A DNA stretch of 64,000 bases from Blastobasis lacticolella (taxonomy: Eukaryota; Arthropoda; Insecta; Lepidoptera; Blastobasidae): assembly GCA_905147135.1 (NCBI GenBank), contig LR990039.1, positions 32,485,708-32,549,707 on the forward strand, given 5' to 3'. The notes under the pieces were generated by a model that was given only the letters and a program-made list of their open reading frames with translations, ran no database searches and was not told the DNA's origin. Positions 10,581 through 20,169 of this stretch are shown here, piece after piece; positions within the stretch are counted from its first letter, which is position 1; the number at the start of each line of letters is the position of its first letter. A program made the translations under genes and the position numbers.

Positions 10581-11830
10581 TTTGATGTTGTAGCTAACTG
10601 AAAATCCTGCTCCGATTGACTAGAGCTAGGCCGGGGCCGTCTGTCAGTTGGGAGCTCGTCAGCAGTTTGTCCGTCGTTATAATCTAGGTCATTATATGTC
10701 GCGGGGGTGTCGTATTCGAGCGCGGTGTAGGTACTATCGTCCGCATAATAACCGAACTCGGGCTCATAGTAACCGTCGTAATACGAATCGTCATATCCTA
10801 CACACTCGTTCATGTTCATTTCGCGACTTTTTAGGTAATTAGTTGGCGGGGGGTTACCGGATTTACGCCAGTCATGACCCGTCATCATGGTATGTGGTAG
10901 ATGTCGCGGGGTGAATGGTTGTACTCCACTCATAGGACGCGGAGTGGAATTAAGAGGCACGCTGTTCCTAGGTGGTAACCGGAAAATGTTACTTTGCGGG
11001 TTATAATTAGGTGGTAAAGCGCGGAACATTTGTTGGGTACGCGTGGGCATTCGGTACTGGGGTTGCGGCTGTGGAGGCACAAACCTGAACGGTTGCGGGG
11101 CGCCATGGGGCGCACGTTGTCCGGCGGGCGCCGGCCAGCTAGGCGGCGGTGCTAGGTAATTTTGCTGACGCGGTAGCGCGGGCGCAAAGCTACTGGCATG
11201 CATAGGGATAAAGGTCTTATGGCTAGGCTGAGATTTAGGTAATTCGCTGCGCTGCTGTAAATACATGACATTAAGCTCCTCTTGCACGAATTCGAGGGCT
11301 TTCTCGATAGATTCAGGTCGCATGCATCTTATACGCGACCCTAGAGGTTCTTTTAACCCTCTGACAAAGGCCTGCATGGTGAGCTTCTTGTAAAGAGCTC
11401 GCTTCGCGTCAATTGTGGTATGGATGGTCTCGTGCAAAGTCACGTATGTCATTATCGTACTAAACAAAGATTGGCATTGGTCATAAAATTCTTGGGGTGT
11501 TCGATTACCTTGGGTGGCTAATGAGAGGTCATTATATAAGGCCGTTTCGTCACGCTGATCAGAAAAGTTGTTCACTAAGGCAGTTCGGATGCCCAACCAA
11601 TTTTCAGGTATGCCGTTTGAATTTATGATGCAAGCAGCGGAACCAGTGATTTTATTCAGTATCCCATTTAATAAGCAGAGGTTACTGAGGTCATTGCCGG
11701 GCTCTTGTTTCATGTACTTAACAACTATTTGGTCACATATGCCTATAAATCTAGTTAGTATATTAGGGTTACCGTCGAAGTCGGGCACGAGGCGTAAAGC
11801 CTTGAAAATTGTGTCCGGGTCGACTGCCAT
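10568..11830 (-). CDS. gag: Errantivirus Gag structural polyprotein
   Basis: An intact 420-codon frame starting 371 bases inside the 5' LTR. It begins with an alpha-helical capsid-like region (about residues 1-195). A proline/glutamine-rich segment follows (about 200-320), then a tyrosine/aspartate-rich acidic stretch (about 335-395). There is no CCHC zinc knuckle, in keeping with errantivirus Gag, which generally lacks it. It ends TSKKLK at the slippery site that leads into pol. The product would assemble the virus-like particle. Confidence 0.9.
   Translation of the reverse strand: MAVDPDTIFKALRLVPDFDGNPNILTRFIGICDQIVVKYMKQEPGNDLSNLCLLNGILNKITGSAACIINSNGIPENWLGIRTALVNNFSDQRDETALYNDLSLATQGNRTPQEFYDQCQSLFSTIMTYVTLHETIHTTIDAKRALYKKLTMQAFVRGLKEPLGSRIRCMRPESIEKALEFVQEELNVMYLQQRSELPKSQPSHKTFIPMHASSFAPALPRQQNYLAPPPSWPAPAGQRAPHGAPQPFRFVPPQPQPQYRMPTRTQQMFRALPPNYNPQSNIFRLPPRNSVPLNSTPRPMSGVQPFTPRHLPHTMMTGHDWRKSGNPPPTNYLKSREMNMNECVGYDDSYYDGYYEPEFGYYADDSTYTALEYDTPATYNDLDYNDGQTADELPTDRRPRPSSSQSEQDFQLATTSKKLK
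10577..10583 (-). other. -1 ribosomal frameshift site A AAA AAG
   Basis: The coding strand reads TCA AAA AAG in the gag frame, a canonical X XXY YYZ heptamer, four codons before the gag stop at 10568-10570. Slipping back one base enters the open pol frame just before the protease. I did not identify a downstream stimulatory stem or pseudoknot. Confidence 0.85.
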
Positions 11831-12184
11831 CTCTTCGTTGAATAAAAACTCTAAATTTAAATTACTATCAATATATCTACTCCTATCAACTAATTGCCTG
11901 CGAGCCTGCCGAGATGCAGGTTCACGGGATGAATTTTTCGAAGGGTGAAAAATCTTGGAATGGTAAAATAACTAGGATTAAAGGATGCAACGCAAGAACA
12001 GTTCGATTGTACTTACATATGCTGCATTTCTGGTTTTCTCTCTTGAATCGAAGTCTAGATTCCTCCTGCCTGGCTGCAGCTGGTTCGTAGGTTTCAGATC
12101 TTCGAGATGGGGCTGAAAGGCCACCCAAGCGGCTTGCGAATCTTGATTTTGTAAGATTTTACGTTCGCAAGTCTACTTGCGAAG

Positions 12185-12202
12185 ATCCTACCGACTGCGC
12201 CA
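12185..12202 (-). promoter_or_regulatory. Primer binding site for tRNA-Ser
   Basis: The coding strand reads TGGCGCAGTCGGTAGGAT. It is complementary to the CCA end and acceptor stem of insect tRNA-Ser (5' GCAGTCG...). It begins at the last base of the 5' LTR. tRNA-Ser priming is characteristic of the 17.6/297 errantivirus group. Confidence 0.85.
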
Positions 12203-12476
12203 GATACGTAGGCTACAGCCGGAGGGTCGAAAAAAAACCAAAAATGATTTAAACTAATATAATTAATTAAAATAAAATTACAATTGAACTTAACGTAGAA
12301 ACTAGTTCGAAGTGTGAACATAGAATGACTTAATATTAACTGAAATCGTGGTCGGCGACAATGCGATGTCAGCATCACGTGGCCGTCCACGGGTCGGCAA
12401 AATGCATCGGCTTGTAATTCCTGCCGATGAGGTGAGTGCTGCGTCTGCGGTCTTCATAGTGTAGGTGTATGTAATT
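12202..12476 (-). repeat. 5' LTR of the errantivirus
   Basis: Copy of the repeat at 4983-5257, with no difference noticed over 275 bp. It should carry the promoter of the provirus. It is followed on the right by the duplicated aact at 12477-12480. Confidence 0.95.
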
Positions 12477-12888
12477 AACTCAATAATAAAACTTAACAAA
12501 AACAATAACTTTTACAGAGAATAACAACAAAATATGAAAATAAACGAAAAGGAATCGCACTCGCGTCAACAAGTTGATCAAGAGTAAAAATGACGGACAT
12601 TACCCGGCTAAATACGAAAGCTGATAATTCTACTTTTATTATTTGAAAGAACCGTTTTTCTTCATTGGTGGTATTAAAATGCGTTCATAGTTCGGTAAAT
12701 ATAATAAATATTTTAGGTTTCTTGTTCATAAATGATTAGTTTTGGATGAAAAAATAACACCTAAATTAATCTGTTTTATGTTTTGTTTATTAACGCAACG
12801 TTAAAATAGCAATTATTTGATGAATGTTCTGTAATTGATGAAAAGATATAACCTTATTGGCTTATTGTGGTGGTTATAAGAATAACCT

Positions 12889-12937
12889 TTTTGTGGTTTG
12901 TTTATATTTTGTCTCACGGGAAAGTAAATATGGTATA
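12889..12937 (-). repeat. Inverted repeat, right arm, flanking the endogenous retrovirus
   Basis: Reverse-complement partner of 4727-4775. Without the retrovirus the arms would be about 700 bp apart, the size of a non-autonomous inverted-repeat element. Confidence 0.6.
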
Positions 12938-13379
12938 AAACGAAGTCTTAAAGATCGTTACCCGCCGTAAGGCCGTATCGTGATAAGTCGAAAATCTCCC
13001 TATTTTTATAATTAATGACATTGGAGGTTACCGCTTTAAATTTACACATATGTTAATAGGCCTCCTGAGTAAACCACAAACCAATTTCAGAGATGAATTT
13101 TAATTCCTGTTATAGGTGGGTTCTATTCTTTTAAATACATAAACTTATTATACATATACATAAGTCGTTTATCAGTTATCTAGCATAACACAGCCTTGCT
13201 TTCTTTGGGGCTAGCTTGGGGTCCAAGCATATTTATATATATACATTCACATCCTGTGTAGCCTGTGTAATTTGGGCGATATTTCGTGGAAATCGAGAGA
13301 CCACTGAAATACAGGAAGAAATAATTCCAATTCATATAATTCCCTAGTATTGCAAAATTTATTCAAGGAATTCCCTTAC

Positions 13380-13409
13380 ATGAGTGATTCCACCGACTCG
13401 TCCAAATCA
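13380..13409 (+). repeat. 30-bp motif, exact inverted partner at 16242-16271
   Basis: The 30 bases starting ATGAGTGATTCCACCGACTC recur without mismatch in reverse complement at 16242-16271. In one frame both read MSDSTDSSKS. The two copies could be ends of one inverted-repeat element or unrelated insertions of the same repeat. Confidence 0.5.
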
Positions 13410-14179
13410 CCTTTCCAGGGCAAAAGTCGACATGAATATTACAGTTACTCGAAATGTTTTGATTGGAAAAGTTTACATTTACCTAAAGCTCGGAAGGCCA
13501 TCATTCATATTAGACCTAGATATAAACAAGAAAAAGAATTTGACTAAAAAATGCTAAAATTTCATTCCTTTTGTTCGCTACTAACTGTGTAATATAGTAT
13601 TTTTAATGAGTGCGGAACATAAAAAGAAAGGCTTTAATTTTTGTCAAGCAAAGAACTTCTGTCATATTGTAATCGAAATAATTTTTAAGTGCGCAATGGA
13701 AATTATTTTTAAGTGCGTAAATGCCCATGTCTCCCGCGACTCTAAGTCTGTCGAAATATTTTATCACGTTTTATCAGGTGCGGTCGTAGCGAAAAATATT
13801 TTAGATTTTCGTTTTGGAAATGACGTTTGTCACGCGGAGGTACTCATTACATTCCATTTATTTTCTAAGTAAGTGCATGATAATAAAAAAATAGTTTAGC
13901 GATAAAATTGTAGTGTTTAGTTAGGTTTGAATAATGGTTTTTAGTATTAATATCCTATTTTATTAGAAATAAATCAAGATAATCTGCTGAAACTTCATTC
14001 CCTTTCGTTTCCCTACTATTTGTAGACGGAAGGTAATGAATCGTTTTGGAATGTAATAAAAATTGTAGTGAAAAGTGAAGTAATCACACCATCAAACCTA
14101 TTCTACACCTACGGCGTAGCATAGGGCGTAGCAAGGCACCGGGCAGGGATGGGCCAGCTTACTCCCAACAATAAGTTGT

Positions 14180-14235
14180 TTTTTATGTCATACGGTAGGC
14201 AAACAGACAAGCAGGCGACCTGATGGATGGAAGTT
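14180..14235 (-). mobile_element. LINE 3'-end remnant
   Basis: The reverse complement resembles the 3' terminus of the LINE at 20865-22130 (the CATCAGGT..CCTG..TTGTCTG..ATAAAAAA segment). It is a short, diverged fragment. Confidence 0.4.
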
Positions 14236-15226
14236 TACTTTTATCAAGTTATGAACTTATGACCCACGTTCGCGTTAATTCGCATCTTATATTTTTATGG
14301 CATCGCTAAGAAAATCCTAGCTACGGTTTCAAGAGGGTCTTTGAGGGTCAAACGATAGATTGACAACTCGATGGATTATTTCACGGATACTTCGATTTTC
14401 AGGAAAATGATTTGTCGAAACTTAGTACCTTCATGACACTGAATAATCAATACCATCGGAGCGGTTTCTCCTCCTCCTTTCTCCTCTTTTTTCCTCCAGA
14501 TCGCCGAGTTTCCATTGTTTTAAAGTTTGTATAGGTAAGACGTTATTGTTGATAGCTTCTTCATTGGGCCAGTAATCTCTCAATTTTGTCAGAGGTTATC
14601 GGGGGTTATAATGTTCAGGTTTTCATGAAGCTATGGTGGTGGTATTGACTTATTACCTAAATGGTTCTCTGAATGGCCACACGCCATTGTAGAGCAAAAC
14701 GCCGTCCAGGTTTTTGAAGGCAGCTCATTTCGTCATATCTAAGCCGGTTCGACTTTTTTGTCTTCACTTTGCCAATTTATGTATGAGTTACTGACGCAAT
14801 GGAACCACGCACTTGCCATTGTTTTAGCTTCCAAGTACACCTGTATATCTGCACATGTAATGCAAAAGTGCAGATCCCCTACTCGATCGTATAGGCGAAG
14901 ATGAGATCAAGCGCTCGGATCAGGTCTGACACCTGGAATCGGTACTTAGCTTAATTGGGGACATCGACAGTGACGTCAATGCCCGAATATTCGCGCCTTG
15001 CGCCAAATGGCGTAAGGTGACGAGTATCATAATTTGTAAGTCTTGTGACCGCAAAATGCCGGTAAAGTTGAAGGCAGCAAGACGTGGAGCAGGAGCTGAA
15101 CGTCACGGAAATGAAGATGCTGCTGTGGATGTGTGAAGTTTCATGCAAAGATCGAGACGTCTACATTCGTGGCAGCCATAGTCCTTGACATCATAGATAA
15201 GCTGCAAGAGTGCCACTTTTGATGAT

Positions 15227-15480
15227 ATGGCCTTGCGCAGACAGGCACATTATGTGAGGAAGAAATGTGTGGCCATGCCACCCCCGTCAGGTACGGGAAG
15301 GAGAGGTCTGCCCAAGAAGCGATGGATAGACGTCGTTAAGGATGACTGGCATGCCAATAATCTCACCGCCTGCCGTAGACCGAGCGAGCTCCCGCATGCT
15401 GCAATGCTCGAGGGCATGCCTCATGACCTTTCTCTGCATACAAAAAGAGGAATGTTGACCCGAACGAGACCGAGCGAAGT
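15227..15480 (+). pseudogene. Reverse transcriptase C-terminal remnant (non-LTR retrotransposon)
   Basis: The frame from 15227 reads ...GTGRRGLPKKRWIDVVKDD followed by NNLTACRRPSE. This resembles the extreme C-terminus of endonuclease/reverse transcriptase proteins of invertebrate non-LTR retrotransposons (RGRPKKRW-type motif). Upstream, around 15190-15226, the related sequence is out of frame. The open frame runs on to 15709 only because it enters a SINE 3' end, so the long frame is not a gene. Confidence 0.55.
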
Positions 15481-15575
15481 GGACCCAAACGAGCAGGAAG
15501 GCGGATCCCGGGCCCTCGCGTGCCGCCCGAGAGCACAACCGGGATTTAAGACCAAGATGATGTTCATCATCATAT
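15478..15575 (+). mobile_element. tRNA-SINE, 3' part only
   Basis: GGATCCCGGGCCCTCGCG...GAGAGCACAACCGGGATTTAAGACCAAGATGATG matches in outline the 3' end of the SINE copies at 17690-18040 and 19821-20048. The 5' tRNA head is absent, and the copy abuts the reverse transcriptase remnant. Confidence 0.6.
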
Positions 15576-16241
15576 TTTTATTCGATGTGCAATTACCTAT
15601 ATCGTTGCAATTTTTTAAAGTATATATTTGTATCTCTCACCGCTCTGCTTGCACCGCACTGCTTCTTCCGGCATCCTGTGTTCTTGTCAATTCTCCGACC
15701 GCCTGTTAATCTGCCGCGGACTGAGCGTCCGAGTTTGAGTATGAAATGGTTATAGTTACACCAGAGCTTTTTGCCCTACGCGCTCCAATCGAGGATTTCT
15801 TTAAGTTTTCATATATAAAAAGATATTTACCTTAATTAATGTTTACTTTATACACTATTGGACATGTGATTATAAATTGGGAAAATATACGGGATTTGAT
15901 TGGTAGCACCCCTGGTATTGCTGATGTCCATAGGCGGCGGTGACCACTTTCCAGGTGGCCCGCATGCCTGTTTGTCTGCCGGATAATTTAAAAAAATTAT
16001 TTATTTTAAATTTGCATTTTACATTAACTACATTACAAAATCATTACCCTAAAAAGTTAATCATTACACTCTCACCATACTTCATTACCGTCTGCGACCT
16101 CATTACACTCCATCGATTATCTTGAAATGAAAAGCATTTTCATGGACGCCTTTCTACGCGCTAGAAGGTATAGTAGAAGGAATAGTTTAAGTCATAAATT
16201 ACGCGTAACAAATAACTTTCAAAAATTCCACGAAATCGCTC
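15576..16241. other. Intergenic, includes a LINE 3' end
   Basis: A LINE 3' terminus lies at 15905-15993 (+): GTTGCTGATGTCCATAGGCG-type sequence then GTGACCACTTTCC and an A-rich end, matching 22035-22125. Nothing else was recognised. Confidence 0.5.
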
Positions 16242-16271
16242 TGATTTGGACGAGTCGGTGGAATCACTCAT
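16242..16271 (-). repeat. 30-bp motif, inverted partner of 13380-13409
   Basis: Exact reverse complement of the motif at 13380-13409; it lies 35 bases before a 102-bp tandem duplication. Confidence 0.5.
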
Positions 16272-16305
16272 TACAAAATTCGGGCTAGGAATTATATCTG
16301 GTTCC

Positions 16306-16502
16306 ATGAAACCATTTTTAATTAAAAACAGAACCATATTGGTAAAAATCAACTCTTTGATTTTTGTTCGAAAAGTTCCAGCACCACAAAAGTGTTACAA
16401 TAAAAAAATGAAACCATTTTTAATTAAAAACAGAACCATATTGGTAAAAATCAACTCTTTGATTTTTGTTCGAAAAGTTCCAGCACCACAAAAGTGTTAC
16501 AA
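16306..16502 (+). repeat. Near-perfect tandem duplication, 102-bp period
   Basis: The block starting ATGAAACCATTTTTAATT at 16306 repeats at 16408 with no difference I could find over about 95 bases. The period is a multiple of three, so the frame 16246-16566 stays open across both units. There is no recognisable domain, and the openness may be incidental. The identity indicates a recent slippage or unequal-exchange event. Confidence 0.9.
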
Positions 16503-17027
16503 AAAGTTACAAAGTGGAGTATTGGAGCCCACTGTGGCTTCCGTTCCAGTTAACATTTTAAACTAAAAGGTATATTTTCCTTAGCTCTACGTTTTCTTTT
16601 TGTAATTACTTGGTACGGGGTAAAATGCCCAGTCATTATTATTATTGTGTAATCTATTTGTAAATGTAACATAAGATTATAATCATCTGCTCTGATAAAT
16701 AATGACTGATAAATAATGAAGTCGAAACGGGATCTTGCTACAACAATACCTAATAATTAACAAGGATTAATTACAGGTTCCAGAAAACGAATCATAAATG
16801 TTAACTGTTATTGTCTCTCAACACGAATATATATATAAGGGGGGGGAGGGCGGAGCCCGCTCTGACCTCTAGTCAAACAACCCTCATGTAGGTATACGTG
16901 CCTGCACTACTCTCGCTGCTACTCCCGGCCAGCATCCTGTGAAGTTTAATTCATTACGCAGCGCTTACGGGCACGGGACGAGTGCAGTGCAATACCTGTT
17001 ACTAAATAAATACCACCCCATTTGTGG

Positions 17028-17070
17028 AGAGGCCCTATCTTCTGCACGGGCTGTTACGGGCTTTGATGAT
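17028..17070 (+). mobile_element. LINE 3'-terminal remnant ending in GATGATGATG
   Basis: TGGAGAGGCCCTATCTTCTG...CGGGCTGTTACGGGCTTTGATGATGATG resembles the 3' ends at 31205-31335 and 20535-20640, a tail widespread in lepidopteran genomes. The sequence just upstream (16835-17027) has a TATATATAA-like box followed by a GC-rich stretch and could be part of the same or another element. Confidence 0.45.
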
Positions 17071-17194
17071 GATGAAATAAATACTAAACCTGCTTCCAGT
17101 TAACCTGTCCCAATAATTACGTATATCTTGTCATAGCTTTTTGCGAGCTTTTCCTTTCAAGGTTTTTGTTGTAGTTTGTGGTTCTTGGTGTTTT

Positions 17195-17290
17195 TATACC
17201 TAAAAGAGGGAGACAAACAAGCAGCTGGCCACCTGATGGGAAGTTATCACCGCCGCCCATAGACACCTGCGACACACGGGTCGCGGATAC
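17195..17290 (-). mobile_element. LINE 3'-end remnant
   Basis: The reverse complement contains the GTCTATGGGCGGCGGTGATA...CATCAGGTGGCCAGCTGC..TTGTTTGTCT 3' terminus seen at 22035-22125. The copy is truncated. Confidence 0.5.
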
Positions 17291-17689
17291 GTTTGGCTTT
17301 GATATAGTTACGGATTATGTTCGATTCTTGTAGGTTTCACTGTCGTAACGGTTTTCAAGCTAGCTCAAACAAGCTCGAGGATGTTCGTTTCAAAGCGTGG
17401 TTGTAAGGCAGGAGGTTGGGGGCGGACAGGAAGCAGTTTGCAATCGCCAATTAATACATACATCCGGCCGATTCCGAGAAAGTGACAGATTTTCTTGTTA
17501 ATAAATATGACATTTACAGTATCAGACAACAACGCAATTAGAACAGTTCAATAAACATTATTACGCTTCAATAGAGAACAATACAATTATATCAGTGTGA
17601 CGGGGATCGGCGCTATTGCTAATTAGCAACATAGCATTCGCTCAGATGCGCACAGTGCATTCCGTAATATGTAATTTTCGTTTCCATGT

Positions 17690-18040
17690 GTGTTTTTTTA
17701 ATTTTCCGTTTATGCTCTTGCGTAAGACGGCCCGGGGTCCGCTTTGATCATAATCCAGGATTGGGCTGATCGGGTAATTATAGTGGAGCCGACTGCCATC
17801 TGAACTCCGTGATCTTGCTACCTGGGGAACCAGACCAGATTGGATCATGGTTACACCTTACGCAGTCGCCTGAAACTGCAGGTTTCATCATGATGTGTTC
17901 CTTCACCGTAAGAGCATCGGTTAGTATTCAACGAATGTACATAACTCAGAAAAGAGTCATTGGTACATGGCGGTAGTGGGACTCGAACCCGGTACCTCTC
18001 GCTTACGAGTCGGATACCATTACCAGTAGGTCGCCGATGC
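17690..18040 (-). mobile_element. tRNA-derived SINE, near full length
   Basis: On the - strand it starts with a tRNA-like head (about 18040-17970) with an A-box-like CGACCTACTGGTAATGG and a perfect B box GGTTCGAGTCC. A tRNA-unrelated body follows (TCTGAGTTATGTACATTCG, CTCTTACGGTG, CATGATGAAACCTGCA, CACGGAGTTCAGATGGCAGT), then a GGGCCGTCTTACGC..AGAGCATAAACGG tail. The head gives RNA polymerase III transcription in this class. Related copies lie at 18519/19821, 24060, 24783, 39608 and 15478. Confidence 0.8.
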
Positions 18041-18542
18041 TCCCAACAAACCACAGTCTACTGATGAAATATTCTCGGTTAGTGAAATCCACAGCCACAG
18101 CCATTTATCAATAGGGCACGAATTCCTGGAAAGCCTAAATGAACCTGCTTTTATGTGTTATTAGCTTTCAGCCAAACGCACACATAGGTACAGGATTACA
18201 GGCACACTAGTACCTCGTGAACAGACAATTATATCGCGGTGTCCTATTGTTTTCTGTCTCCAGAATTAGGTATGCTACTAATAATGTAGTTTCATATTAT
18301 TGATTGGAATCGGCTTTGTAGTAACAAAGTGTATTTCTTTACAATATTGGTAGCCTACTCCTACGGCTTTATTGGTCTTCAAGTTGCAGAAAAGTCTGCT
18401 GTCCTTTTTCTACTTTACGTAATTTCTAGTTAGTCTACCGACAAGACTATAAATTCGTCGCTTTGTACTTGTAAGACATCAAACATGTTGTGACAATCGT
18501 ACTTATATCTGTTAACAGGAGGTACTAATGACTCTTTTCTGA

Positions 18543-19820
18543 CGCACGAGGGGTGATCGATAAGTACAAGAGTTAAGTTATGTAAGAGTTAGGCAAGAAT
18601 AAAATGTTTTTTAGGCATTTTATTTTTATTTTACGGCATTCTCTTCTTTTACATCGACACACTTAGCCCAACGATATTCCAACTATTTAAGGTCTTCCAC
18701 AATAGTTTTTGTCGAACTCTGCAAAATATGACTCAGTTTCGGCAATGACCTCCTCGTTTGTTGTGAATCTCTTTCCACCAAACCATTTTTTTCAGATTTG
18801 GAATCAAGAAGAAATCGCTTGGGGTCAAATCTGTACAATACGGTGGATGCGGCAGTAATTTGTACCCCAATTCTACAAATTTTGCCGCGGCGACGTGACA
18901 CGAGTGAACCGGTGCATTGTCGTGATGGAAAAGAACTTTTCTTTGCCAAGTAGGGCCTTTTTCTCTTCAATGCGTCGTAAATTTTTCCCAATAATTCAGC
19001 ATAATATTGTCCTGTAATCGTTCTTAGCTTTAGCAAATAATCTATGTAGATTATGCTCTGAGCATCCTAAAAAATGGTGACCATGACCTTTTCGGCCGAT
19101 CGAACTGTTTTCGCTTTCTTTGGTGCATGTTTCCGTATGCAGTCCACTGTTTGACTGTTGATTCATTTCAGGCGTATAGTGATGGATTCAAGTCTCATCA
19201 ACAGTCACAGTAGCGCAGAAACTCCTTCGGATTGCGCATAAACAGGTCTAAATTCTGCAGTGAAGTGGTCATTCGAATCCGCTTGTTGTCAACGGTGAGC
19301 AAACGCGGCACCCATCTTGCCGATAGACTTGTCATGCCCAAATGTTCATGCAATATATTTTGTACACGTTCAAATGAGATGCCTATGATCTCAACAATTT
19401 CCCTTATCTTCACTCGCCGGTCTGCCAATACAATGTCATGGATTTTTTTAACCATTTCATCCGTAGTTACTTCAATTGGGCGACTTGGGCGCCCTTCATC
19501 TAAGACGGATGTACGACCACGCTTGAAATCATTGAACGGATTGTTGTCATCGAAGAAGAAAGGTCCCCATAAACGATGTCCAACTTTTCTTTAATATCCG
19601 TACACGTCTTCCCATCCAAAAATAAGAATCTAATCACCGATCGGTACTGCACTACACTTGCTCACTCCCAATAGCCACTACAACAAAACAAATCAATGAA
19701 TTTATCTGAAACTTCGACAGTCGTCGTTTGAAAGACGACACTAAACAATGACATACCGATTTTACGTCAATGCCTTTACTTGTCTTGGAACACGGGCACT
19801 TATCAATCACCGCTCGTACG
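18543..19820 (-). mobile_element. mariner-family DNA transposon, decayed
   Basis: About 1.28 kb, the usual mariner length. The left end ACGCACGAGGGGTGATCGAT and the reverse complement of the right end ACGTACGAGCGGTGATTGAT are imperfect terminal inverted repeats. TA follows the right end at 19821; the left TA looks mutated or deleted. It interrupts a SINE. Confidence 0.85.
18683..19600 (-). pseudogene. mariner transposase pseudogene
   Basis: On the - strand the N-terminal piece (frame 19455-19198) contains a helix-turn-helix: VKIREIVEIIGISFERVQNI then HEHLGMTSLSARWVPRLL, a standard mariner signature. A later piece (19036-18683) covers the catalytic and C-terminal part (TGQYYAELL, KRPYLAKKS), where reading-frame breaks destroy the expected HDNAP and YSPDLAPCD blocks. 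Several frameshifts and stops separate the pieces, so no active transposase is encoded. Confidence 0.85.
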
Positions 19821-20059
19821 TACATTAGTTGAATATTAACCGATGCTCTTACGGTGAGGGAAAACATCGTGATGAAACCTGCACATTCATCCCACTGAAT
19901 GAGTCTGGTTTGGTAATCTGGTCAGGTTCTCCTGGTAGCAGGGTCACGGAGGTCAGATGGCAGTCGCTCCATTGTAATTACCTGATCCCGGGCCCTCATT
20001 CGCGAGAGCACATTCGGGACATAAACGCCAAGATGCTGATGATGATAATCTGTTCACAG

Positions 20060-20169
20060 GAGGAGGTAACGAGAATGGTGGATTGCCAAGTGGTATCCAT
20101 GGATGTACGCGGCCACGGGGAGACGGCCGCCAAGAATCCTGACGATTTGAGCCTCGAGACCCTTGTCAG
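20060..20169 (+). CDS. Ppme1: Ppme1 exon a (first seen in window)
   Basis: Encodes EEVTRMVDCQVVSMD then VRGHGETAAKNPDDLSLETL, matching the DLRxHGET region that precedes the nucleophile. The acceptor is TGTTCACAG and the donor AG/GTAATT. It starts in phase 0, so at least one more exon must lie upstream. Confidence 0.9.

Larger units (their letters stand above)
4983..12476 (-). mobile_element. Complete errantivirus-type Ty3/gypsy endogenous retrovirus with env
   Basis: This 7494-bp provirus runs right to left. It has 275-bp LTRs at both ends, flanked by a 4-bp duplication aact (4979-4982 and 12477-12480). From its 5' end come a tRNA-Ser primer site, gag, pol (protease, reverse transcriptase, RNase H, integrase), env overlapping the end of pol, a GGGTGGAGG polypurine tract and the 3' LTR. 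The layout, 4-bp duplication and tRNA-Ser primer match the 17.6/297 group of insect errantiviruses. I read the two LTRs as identical, and all three frames are open, which suggests a young and possibly active copy. Expression cannot be judged from sequence. Confidence 0.95.
12938..15226. other. Non-coding stretch with scattered repeat debris
   Basis: No supported gene. A 30-base motif at 13380-13409 recurs inverted at 16242-16271. A LINE 3'-end remnant lies near 14180-14235. Short open frames at 13350 and 13606 have no recognisable domain. Around 14944-15226 the sequence leads into the reverse transcriptase remnant that follows. Confidence 0.4.
18519..20048 (+). mobile_element. tRNA-SINE split by a mariner insertion
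   Basis: The left piece (18519-18542) reads GGTACTAATGACTCTTTTCT and the right piece resumes at 19821 with TACATTAGTTGAATATTAACCGATGCTCTTACGG. These are consecutive parts of the SINE body, apart from about eight bases lost at the left junction. The copy lacks the tRNA head and ends AAACGCCAAGATGCTGATGATGAT, roughly twelve bases before the first recognised Ppme1 exon. Confidence 0.75.

Noticed and set aside
15227..15709. 160-codon open frame as a single gene
   Set aside because: Only the first part resembles an RT C-terminus; the rest runs through a SINE 3' end and AT-rich DNA.
17970..18040. tRNA-like sequence with good A and B boxes
   Set aside because: It is the head of a SINE: the same head and body recur at 24060-24375, and it lacks a proper acceptor stem and 3' end.
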